64,000 bases of DNA from an uncultured Christensenella sp. (GTDB lineage: Bacteria; Bacillota; Clostridia; Christensenellales; Borkfalkiaceae). A program made the position numbers and the translations under genes. Where the stretch lies: NCBI GenBank assembly GCA_910583545.1, contig CAJTXM010000002.1:1-64000 (forward strand), read 5' to 3'. The notes under the pieces were generated by a model. It saw only the letters and a list, made by a program, of their open reading frames with translations, was not told where the DNA came from and ran no database searches. Within the stretch, counting starts at the first letter, position 1. Each line of letters opens with the position of its first letter. This document shows, in pieces, positions 58,270 through 64,000 of the stretch.

Positions 58270-59576
58270 TGACCGTTTTTCTCTCTCGTAAATATTTTAA
58301 TCGGCGTACCCGAAAAATCAAAAGATTTTCTAAGCGTATTTTCAAGAAATCTTGCATAAGAAAAGTGCATCAGCTCACCGCTGTTCACAAACAGCACTAT
58401 CGTAGGCGGTGCAACCGACACTTGCGATGCGTAATAAACTTTTAACCTTTTGCCGTTATATGAAGGCGGTTCGTTTGCTCTGATAGCGTCGGAAATGACG
58501 TCGTTGAGCATACCGGTAGCAATGCGCAATCGGGAATTTGCACATACTTCGTCTATCAACGAAATTATTTTATCTGCGCGCTGTCCCGTTTTTGCGGAAA
58601 TGTATATAGACTTAAAATAGTCCATAAATTTGAGATCTTCTTTGAGTTTATTTTCAAACTTATTAATCGTATGGGTATCTTTTTCAATAAGATCCCATTT
58701 ATTCATTACAACAACAGACGGTTTACCCTGTTCGTGAACGTAACCGATTATTTTTGTATCCTGTTCGGTAATCCCCGTCGCACTGTCAACCACCAAAAGA
58801 CACACGTCGGCACGACGTACCGCGTCGAAAGCGCGCATAACCGAGTAATACTCTACGTCGTCTTCGACTTTGCTCTTTTTCCTGATTCCTGCCGTATCGA
58901 TTATCGTATAATTCTTACCGTTGACCGTGAATTTCGTATCTATCGCATCGCGCGTAGTGCCCGCAATATCCGTGACAATGGAACGTTCAAAGCCTAACAG
59001 CCTGTTTACAAGACTGCTTTTGCCTGCGTTCGGTCTGCCAACTACGGCAATTTTTACGCTGTCGTCTTCGACCGCATCGATTTTTTCAAACCAGCTTACA
59101 GCCTCATCCAAAACGTCGCCTATTCCGGTGCCGTGTTCGGCAGATACGGGATAAGGTTCCCCCAGACCGAGAGAATAGAATTCAAAGACTTTCTCCTCGG
59201 AATATTGATCTATTTTATTAACAACGAGAATTACGGGCTTTTTAGAACGGCGAAGCATATCGGCAACGTCATAGTCAGACGTGGTAAGACCTTCTCTTCC
59301 GTCCACAAAAAATATAATAACCTGAGCCGTGTCGATAGCGACGTCGGCTTGTTTTTTAATTTCGGTCCACATAGTGTCTTCCGATCTCAACTCGATACCG
59401 CCCGTATCTACTATTGTAAAAACTTTTCCGCGCCACTCGCTGTCGGCGTAAAGTCTGTCGCGCGTGACTCCTGGTCTGTCTTCTGTTATTGAAATTTTTC
59501 TGCCGACGACCTTGTTGAAAAACGTACTCTTACCGACGTTAGGTCTGCCGACAATTGCAATTAAAGGATTAGCCAT
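58266..59576 (-). CDS. der: Ribosome biogenesis GTPase Der (EngA)
   Basis: A 436-residue double GTPase for 50S assembly. The first G domain has GRPNVGKST, DTGG and NKID. The second has GRPNAGKSS, DTAGIRKKSKV and NKWD. A KH-like domain ends the protein. The ATG at 59576 is chosen because the G1 strand starts there; an in-frame upstream ATG at 59711 lies in the intergenic terminator. Its promoter -10 element ends 7 nt before the ATG, so the mRNA is likely leaderless. Confidence 0.95.
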   Translation of the reverse strand: MANPLIAIVGRPNVGKSTFFNKVVGRKISITEDRPGVTRDRLYADSEWRGKVFTIVDTGGIELRSEDTMWTEIKKQADVAIDTAQVIIFFVDGREGLTTSDYDVADMLRRSKKPVILVVNKIDQYSEEKVFEFYSLGLGEPYPVSAEHGTGIGDVLDEAVSWFEKIDAVEDDSVKIAVVGRPNAGKSSLVNRLLGFERSIVTDIAGTTRDAIDTKFTVNGKNYTIIDTAGIRKKSKVEDDVEYYSVMRAFDAVRRADVCLLVVDSATGITEQDTKIIGYVHEQGKPSVVVMNKWDLIEKDTHTINKFENKLKEDLKFMDYFKSIYISAKTGQRADKIISLIDEVCANSRLRIATGMLNDVISDAIRANEPPSYNGKRLKVYYASQVSVAPPTIVLFVNSGELMHFSYARFLENTLRKSFDFSGTPIKIFTREKNGQ

Positions 59577-59582
59577 AATTTG

Positions 59583-59611
59583 ATTATATATTTTTTTTAA
59601 CTGTTTGTAAA
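59583..59611 (-). promoter_or_regulatory. Promoter of der, leaderless geometry
   Basis: Minus strand: -35 TTTACA (59606-59611), 17-nt spacer, -10 TATAAT (59583-59588). The A of the der ATG (59576) is 7 nt past the -10 element, the usual start-site distance. Confidence 0.6.
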
Positions 59612-59612
59612 G

Positions 59613-59639
59613 AAAAAAATTCCCGAACAAGTCGGGGAT
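59613..59639 (-). terminator. Terminator upstream of der
   Basis: ATCCCCGA / TCGGGAAT-type stem with 5-nt loop followed by TTTTTTTC on the minus strand. It ends the small membrane protein transcript so that der depends on its own promoter. Confidence 0.7.
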
Positions 59640-59650
59640 TTTAGTTTTGT

Positions 59651-59971
59651 TTAAAATTGTAATACGACTCCGAATACTACGCCTACAAGGAACAAAGCAA
59701 ATGCTATCCAATAGAACACTTTCCAGCCCTTAGTCTTGTATTTAACGAACTGATATGCAGGCAACGCAATAGCGACCAAAAGTGCGATATTGCCGAGCAG
59801 AGTACAAATATCTGCGATTCTGTTCAAAATTCTTGCGACATTACCGTCGTCGAAAGCCCATTTAACCAATGCTCTGAAAAAACCGCCGAAGAAATGAGTA
59901 AATCCTGCTATTACCATACCCCAGAATGCGCATATTTCAGTCCAGGTAACAGATGAATAACGTCTTGCCAT
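59651..59971 (-). CDS. Small membrane protein of unknown function
   Basis: A 106-residue protein with three hydrophobic segments (about 10-36, 52-73 and 84-104). The start is MARRYSSVTWTEICAFWGMVIAGFTHFFGG. No motif suggests a role. A good promoter (TTGCAA-17-TATACT) and AAGGAG support a real gene, as does the separate terminator downstream. Confidence 0.6.
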   Translation of the reverse strand: MARRYSSVTWTEICAFWGMVIAGFTHFFGGFFRALVKWAFDDGNVARILNRIADICTLLGNIALLVAIALPAYQFVKYKTKGWKVFYWIAFALFLVGVVFGVVLQF

Positions 59972-60003
59972 ATCTAAAAATCTCCTTCAAATTTATTTTT
60001 TTT

Positions 60004-60032
60004 AGTATATCATTTTGCAAAAATTTTTGCAA
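60004..60032 (-). promoter_or_regulatory. Promoter of the small membrane protein gene
   Basis: Minus strand: -35 TTGCAA (60027-60032), 17-nt spacer, -10 TATACT (60004-60009). Confidence 0.55.
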
Positions 60033-60046
60033 CCTAAATATAACCT

Positions 60047-60952
60047 TTAATTAAGTTTATTTAAAATTTCGACGAAATAGTCGGGAAGCGGTGCTTCGAA
60101 CGTCATAACTTCCGCAGTCGACGGATGAACGAACGTCAGTTTTAACGCGTGCAGAAGCTGTCCGTTTAAATTAAATTTCTGCTTTTTTATTCCGTACACC
60201 CTGTCGCCTACTACCGGATGACCGAGATATTTTGCGTGTACTCGTATCTGATGAGTTCTTCCCGTCTGTAAATCGAAACGGCACAGCGTGTAACCGGAAT
60301 ATCTTTTTTCAACGCGGTAATCGGTAATCGCCAGTTTACCTTTTTCGGGCGGAACAACCGCCATTTTAACTCTGTCCTGCGGGCTTCTGCCTATGTAAGT
60401 CGTAACCGTACCGCTATCGTCTTTTAAATTTCCTTCCAAAAGCGCTAAATAAGTTCTTTTGCAGGTTTTTTCTGATATTTGTTTTGAAAGACACAAATGC
60501 GCTTTATCATTTTTAGCAACGACTAAAAGTCCGGAAGTATCCTTATCTATTCTGTGCACTATTCCGGGACGGATAACGCCGTTGATACCGCTCAATTTAT
60601 CAAGTTTATATAAAAGCGCATTGACAAGTGTGCCGTCGATATTTCCATTTCCGAGATGCACCGTCATTCCCTGAGGCTTATTCACTACCGCCAGATCTTC
60701 GTCTTCGTAAATAATTTCTACGGGAATATCCTCGGGCTTGGCGGTATATTCAACGGCATCGGGAAAAGTAACTTCTACCTTATCTCCCGATTTTACTTCC
60801 TGCGCCGGTTTGACAGCTTTGCCGTTTAAATAAACAAATCCGCTTTCGAAAAGTCTCTTTACCGCCGAACGCGTTTTTCCGTCGGAAATCTCACAGACGA
60901 GTATATCGGCTCTGTTATAGTTTTTTTCTGCAACGAAAACTTTTTTATTCAT
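60047..60952 (-). CDS. RluD-type 23S rRNA pseudouridine synthase
   Basis: A 301-residue RluA-superfamily enzyme. An N-terminal S4 domain (VKRLFESGFVYLNGKAVKPAQEVKSGD) is followed by the catalytic domain with motif HRIDKDTSGLLVVAKN (catalytic Asp) and RTHQIRVHAKYLGHPVVGD. It modifies uridines in helix 69 or similar. It overlaps lspA by 8 nt, the common lspA-rluD order in Firmicutes. Confidence 0.93.
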   Translation of the reverse strand: MNKKVFVAEKNYNRADILVCEISDGKTRSAVKRLFESGFVYLNGKAVKPAQEVKSGDKVEVTFPDAVEYTAKPEDIPVEIIYEDEDLAVVNKPQGMTVHLGNGNIDGTLVNALLYKLDKLSGINGVIRPGIVHRIDKDTSGLLVVAKNDKAHLCLSKQISEKTCKRTYLALLEGNLKDDSGTVTTYIGRSPQDRVKMAVVPPEKGKLAITDYRVEKRYSGYTLCRFDLQTGRTHQIRVHAKYLGHPVVGDRVYGIKKQKFNLNGQLLHALKLTFVHPSTAEVMTFEAPLPDYFVEILNKLN

Positions 60953-61574
60953 CTGATTTATTGTCTTTATCTTCGGTCGGCAGAATTTCTTCGCCGGTTA
61001 TCTCTTTATTTTCTTCGTTTTCTTTATGTTTTGCCTGCGCTGCTTTAGCTTTTTTTGTAAGCGGAAAAAGCGCAAATTCGTTTATAAACATAATATCCAG
61101 AATTGCAAGCGCGGTTCCGAACGTTATCCAAAAATCCGCAAAGTTGCAAAAGACCATATTCCCGAACATATTTACGCCCACGAAATCACGCACCTGCCGA
61201 TACGCTAATCTGTCGATAAGATTACCTATTGCACCTGCAATTATCATTGAGAGCGCCACTTTTATCAGCGTAAATCTTTCGGGAAGAAAGATATAGACAG
61301 CAATAAGAACCGCAAGAAGTATAAACGTCATCGCAATCAGAAAGCCCTGACCCCACGAAGCATTCGCAAGGAAACTGAAAGCACAGCCGGGATTTCGATG
61401 AACCGAACCGCCCTCGACTTCAATAAAATTCGGTATAACAATGAAATTCCAGTTATACCTCTCTTCGAAAATTTTCGTAAGCAAATCGATCAAAATCAGC
61501 ACTATGCAAACACCCGCCAGAATAATGCTTTTCAGTCCGATATGAACTCTTAGTTTTTTTATTTTTTCCAACAT
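60945..61574 (-). CDS. lspA: Lipoprotein signal peptidase (prolipoprotein signal peptidase II)
   Basis: A 209-residue membrane aspartyl protease that cuts lipoprotein signal peptides. The conserved parts are RNPGCAFSFL, GNLIDRLAY (catalytic Asp) and FCNFADFWI (second Asp). Family members are about 150-165 residues; the last 45 residues here are an extra charged tail rich in Lys and Glu. The start at 61574 is chosen because hydrophobic and family sequence begins just after it. Its -10 element ends 7 nt before the ATG, as in der. Confidence 0.92.
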   Translation of the reverse strand: MLEKIKKLRVHIGLKSIILAGVCIVLILIDLLTKIFEERYNWNFIVIPNFIEVEGGSVHRNPGCAFSFLANASWGQGFLIAMTFILLAVLIAVYIFLPERFTLIKVALSMIIAGAIGNLIDRLAYRQVRDFVGVNMFGNMVFCNFADFWITFGTALAILDIMFINEFALFPLTKKAKAAQAKHKENEENKEITGEEILPTEDKDNKSDE

Positions 61575-61580
61575 ACCTAT

Positions 61581-61609
61581 ATGATATAATAACTTGAATT
61601 TTTTGTCAA
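61581..61609 (-). promoter_or_regulatory. Promoter of lspA, leaderless geometry
   Basis: Minus strand: -35 TTGACA (61604-61609), 17-nt spacer, -10 TATCAT (61581-61586). The ATG begins 7 nt after the -10 element. Confidence 0.55.
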
Positions 61610-61620
61610 ATAAATTTAAA

Positions 61621-61649
61621 GCGGCGCACATCAAAAGAGAGTGCACCGC
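61621..61649 (-). terminator. Terminator of mazF
   Basis: GCGGTGCAC / GTGCGCCGC, 9-bp stem with one G-U pair and an 11-nt loop, then TTTAAATTTATTT on the minus strand. It lies right after the mazF stop. Confidence 0.65.
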
Positions 61650-61653
61650 CGAT

Positions 61654-62004
61654 TTACTTAACGGCAAAACCTAAACTTATAAGTATGGCGTTATTTACCT
61701 GCGACATAGTCGTTTCATTTAATTCGCCTATCCTCTCCTTCAATCTGCGTTTGTCGAGCGTTCTTATCTGTTCCAACAATATTACAGAATCACGCTGTAA
61801 ACCGTAGACGTTTGAAGGCAGTTCAATATGTGTAGGCAATTTTGCCTTATTAATTTTGCTTGTCACTGCCGCCGCGATAACAGTCGGCGAATACTTGTTT
61901 CCGACGTCGTTCTGAACGACGAGTACCGGTCTTATTCCTCCTTGCTCGCTGCCAACAACCGGCGACAGGTCTGCGTAATATAGTTCTCCACGCTTTATAT
62001 TCAT
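61654..62004 (-). CDS. MazF/PemK family endoribonuclease toxin
   Basis: A 116-residue MazF-type RNase (EndoA family). The start MNIKRGELYYADLSPVVGSEQGGIRPVLVVQND carries the conserved Arg and catalytic loop, with TAAAVTSKI and LLEQIRTLDKRRLKERIG following. No antitoxin gene precedes it in the window (the upstream neighbour is a cation antiporter), as is often the case where the MazE partner gene sits elsewhere, or the alr-mazE-mazF order is disrupted. GAGG before the ATG. Confidence 0.9.
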   Translation of the reverse strand: MNIKRGELYYADLSPVVGSEQGGIRPVLVVQNDVGNKYSPTVIAAAVTSKINKAKLPTHIELPSNVYGLQRDSVILLEQIRTLDKRRLKERIGELNETTMSQVNNAILISLGFAVK

Positions 62005-62094
62005 TATCAACCTCTTTATCGGCAGTATATATTTTATAATATGTAGTGCCTTATAAATATTGTTGACTATACTATGATTTTTAAACAGTTTAAA

Positions 62095-63159
62095 TCAATA
62101 AATTTTGATTACGTACAGATTAAGGAAAATGAAAAGGTAATACGCGACGAGACAGGAAAGCATAATTACGCCTGCCGTTCTGCCCAAACTTTTCTTTTTT
62201 CCGAACGAGCATACAAAGATTATAACTGCTGCCACAAGCGCAACTACTCCGCTGACCAACCCTTCGGTTGAAAACAGCAATCCCGAACTGCCTTTGCAGA
62301 CCGCGCCAATTCCGCCTATCAGCAGGATATTCGCGATATTGCTGCCTATAATATTACCCGTTGCAATTCCCACGTCGCCCTTTCTTGCCGCCGAAACCGA
62401 AGTTACAAGTTCAGGCAGAGAGGTCCCGAACGCCACTACCGTAAGCGCAACTATTTCAGGCGATATTCCTATCAGATCCTCAGCGATGTATTGCGCCGAG
62501 TCAACAACAAGCTGAGCTCCGCCGACAACCATAGCAAGCCCCGCAACGGTAATTATAATCAAAAACCAAACCTTTTCTTTCAGTTCGGAATATTTAAATT
62601 TCAGCTTTGCATACCAACCGTTTATTTCAACGGGTTTAGCCGTTTCCACATCTATCGAACAAACCGTATGTGCTTCTTCAAGCTGTAATTTGGATTGCCT
62701 GACGGCAAAAACTATATTATATGCCATATAAGCAAAATACAGCAGTAAAAGTATCAAACCTTCCCACCATACAAAAGAACCGCCGAAAAAGCCTAATATC
62801 ACAAATAATGCGCTTGTTAAAAGCAGAAACGGCAAATCTATCATTCTCGTAGTTTTTTCTACGGGGAGATTACAGATGACCGCAGAAACGCCGAGAATAA
62901 GCAATATATTTATAATATTGCTTCCGAGAATATTTCCGACAATCAGATTACCCGAACCGTTTAACGCATCCATAATGGTCACGGCAGCTTCGGGCGCACT
63001 TGTACCGAGCGCAACTACCGTCACACCTATAATGAAAGTCGACACTTTAAGTTTTTTTGCAATACCGGATGCGCCGTCCACAAAAAAATCGGCGCCTTTC
63101 ACAAGCAAAACAAACCCAACCAAAAGTAGAAATACCTTTAAAATTGCTGTACCTGCCAT
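62095..63159 (-). CDS. CaCA-family sodium/calcium-type cation antiporter
   Basis: A 354-residue membrane protein of the Ca2+:cation antiporter family (YrbG-like). The two alpha repeats are visible as VTVVALGTSAPEAAVTIMD and LTVVAFGTSLPELVTSVSA, each within a five-helix half. A variable loop in the middle contains VCSIDVETAKPVEINGWYAK. It is preceded by a probable yybP-ykoY Mn2+ riboswitch, so it may export Mn2+ (or Ca2+/Mn2+) when Mn2+ is high. GAGAGG lies before the ATG at 63159. Confidence 0.9.
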   Translation of the reverse strand: MAGTAILKVFLLLVGFVLLVKGADFFVDGASGIAKKLKVSTFIIGVTVVALGTSAPEAAVTIMDALNGSGNLIVGNILGSNIINILLILGVSAVICNLPVEKTTRMIDLPFLLLTSALFVILGFFGGSFVWWEGLILLLLYFAYMAYNIVFAVRQSKLQLEEAHTVCSIDVETAKPVEINGWYAKLKFKYSELKEKVWFLIIITVAGLAMVVGGAQLVVDSAQYIAEDLIGISPEIVALTVVAFGTSLPELVTSVSAARKGDVGIATGNIIGSNIANILLIGGIGAVCKGSSGLLFSTEGLVSGVVALVAAVIIFVCSFGKKKSLGRTAGVIMLSCLVAYYLFIFLNLYVIKIY

Positions 63160-63193
63160 AATCTGAACCTCTCTATTATATTTGCCGAAAGTC

Positions 63194-63318
63194 AAAAAAA
63201 TAAGACTTCCGACTTAAATTTCTTTAAGTCAAAAGTCTTGTTACCTAAATAAGAGGTGTCAAACTCCGAGCTTTTACGCTGTGATGACGAAGTTTGCCTT
63301 AAACTACTCCCTTTCAAC
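63194..63318 (-). promoter_or_regulatory. Probable yybP-ykoY (manganese) riboswitch with terminator
   Basis: Minus strand: the leader starts GAAAGGGAGTAGT, matching the hallmark start of the yybP-ykoY element. Family-like GTCATCACAG follows, then the terminator stem AAGACTTTTGACTT / AAGTCGGAAGTCTT with TATTTTTTTG (63194-63239). Its position upstream of a CaCA antiporter fits the known targets. The stems were recognised by eye; base pairing of the whole fold was not computed. Confidence 0.7.
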
Positions 63319-63324
63319 ACGGGT

Positions 63325-63353
63325 ATTATAACAACTTACTTTTTGCCTGTCAA
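63325..63353 (-). promoter_or_regulatory. Consensus promoter of the riboswitch-antiporter unit
   Basis: Minus strand: -35 TTGACA (63348-63353), 17-nt spacer, -10 TATAAT (63325-63330), a perfect sigma-A consensus. The -35 lies inside the end of the dehydratase gene. Confidence 0.8.
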
Positions 63354-64000
63354 ACGTTTTACCGCAAAATGTAAATTATTTAAAATATCTTGCGAAGTTG
63401 CGCAATAGTCCGTCTTTTGTTCAGAGCTTATCTCTGCGGAAACACCGAGCGTATATGCCGAACATACCGCCGAATCGAAAGCCGACAAACCTCTCGCCGC
63501 GCTGCCTGCCATATAGCCGGACAGCATATCTCCGCTTCCACCCTTTGCAAGCGCTGTGCTTCCGCGGGTGATTATTACGGTTTCATATCCGTCCGTTACT
63601 ATGCTAAAAGCGCCTTTCAAAAGTAAAGTTACTTTATATTTTTTTGCAAACTCTTCCGATTTCAATATGGGCTTTTCTAAAATTTCGTCAACACCTTTAT
63701 TCAGAAGACTTGAAAATTCTTTCGGATGCGGAGTCAGAATAATTCTGCATTTACTGCCGTATAAAACGTCTGTGCCGTACTGCGCGATACTGTTTAATCC
63801 GTCGGCATCGATTATCAGAATACCCGTAAACTTTTGCGTGATATTCCCTATTTGTTCATAGAGTTCTTTGCTTACCCCGCTTCCCATACCTATCGCTATT
63901 GCCTGCGATCGATAATCTATCTCGTCTGATAATATAACAGACGGATATCGTGCGGCAAGTACAAGTTTTACGCTCTCATCGCAAGTTAGTTTGACGTATC
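63336..64000 (-). CDS. NAD(P)HX dehydratase domain of Nnr (5' end beyond window)
   Basis: The last part of an ADP-dependent NAD(P)H-hydrate dehydratase that repairs hydrated NAD(P)H. The frame is open to the window edge. Conserved segments are LTPHPKEFSSLL, LLKGAFSIV and AKGGSGDMLSGYMAG (nucleotide-binding GSGD). In most bacteria it is fused to an N-terminal epimerase domain, which would lie outside the window. The internal ATG at 63887 is not the true start, because family sequence (ILSDEIDYRSQAIAIGMGSG) continues upstream of it. Confidence 0.9.
   Translation of the reverse strand, partial: YVKLTCDESVKLVLAARYPSVILSDEIDYRSQAIAIGMGSGVSKELYEQIGNITQKFTGILIIDADGLNSIAQYGTDVLYGSKCRIILTPHPKEFSSLLNKGVDEILEKPILKSEEFAKKYKVTLLLKGAFSIVTDGYETVIITRGSTALAKGGSGDMLSGYMAGSAARGLSAFDSAVCSAYTLGVSAEISSEQKTDYCATSQDILNNLHFAVKRLTGKK

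Noticed and set aside
59577..59711. 45-residue N-terminal extension of Der
   Set aside because: It would run through a terminator and promoter, and it lacks family similarity; the ATG at 59576 fits the G1 motif.
1..64000. CRISPR arrays, rRNA genes, insertion sequences or prophage
   Set aside because: No regularly spaced repeats, transposase, integrase or rRNA motifs were found on either strand.

Overview
The window reads as a chromosomal segment of a spore-forming, low-to-moderate GC member of Bacillota, most likely class Clostridia. The reasons are spo0A, a complete spoIIIAA-AH operon, an Asp23/Gls24 protein, the Clostridia-typical DUF4364, TSCPD and Hyd_TM1266 families, AGGAGG-type ribosome binding sites, and tRNA genes with encoded CCA. 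The genetic code is standard: TGA ends several intact genes. I cannot name a genus.

Layout. 1-4800 (minus): asp23 with its own promoter, then the eight-gene spoIIIA operon with strong translational coupling. 4891-9240: a 767-residue surface lipoprotein (B-repeats plus BspA-type LRR), a long inverted repeat, a TetR-controlled nitroreductase-like gene, and tRNA-Leu(UAA) beside a truncated transglutaminase remnant. 9579-15460 (minus): coaE, polA, a second 5'-nuclease, a broken lipoprotein gene carrying two in-frame TGA codons and a 13-base homopolymer, tRNA-Leu(CAA), and spo0A with an unusual receiver pocket. 15601-25760: an ABC-F protein with a degenerate second Walker A, a heterodimeric ABC exporter, an RlmI-type methyltransferase, an M29 aminopeptidase and a TetR/ABC-2 efflux operon with a perfect 34-bp operator. 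25965-37812: mixed housekeeping and small genes, including tRNA-Ser(GGA), coaX with an ECF S component, a Nudix hydrolase, an NfnAB-type electron-bifurcating pair, tRNA-Gly(CCC), a ferritin-like protein and a nucleoside phosphorylase.

37903-51728 (minus) is one long information-processing locus: nrdR, ispG, a polC-locus exonuclease, rimP, nusA, ylxR, ylxQ, infB, rbfA, nrnA, truB, ribF, an endonuclease IV-like gene, a proline peptidase, efp and dtd. It follows the classic Firmicutes polC-nusA-infB order, but the polC position holds a 510-residue protein with only the PolC N-terminal, OB and DEDDh exonuclease parts.

51795-64000: mscL; a four-gene operon joining a TM1266-type regulator-like protein to an SsuABC/ThiXYZ-like ABC transporter; a cytidylate-kinase-like gene; a PH-domain membrane protein; a serine-hydrolase relic; plsY, der, rluD, lspA and mazF; and a CaCA cation antiporter behind a probable yybP-ykoY (Mn2+) riboswitch. 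The window ends inside an NAD(P)HX dehydratase gene. Three genes (der, lspA and the PH-domain gene) have promoters whose -10 element lies 7-8 nt before the ATG, which suggests leaderless mRNAs.

The most unusual items are the polC-locus exonuclease, the lipoprotein gene with two in-frame TGAs, the atypical Spo0A receiver, the leaderless promoter geometry and the TM1266-ABC transporter operon. No CRISPR array, prophage, transposase or rRNA was seen.
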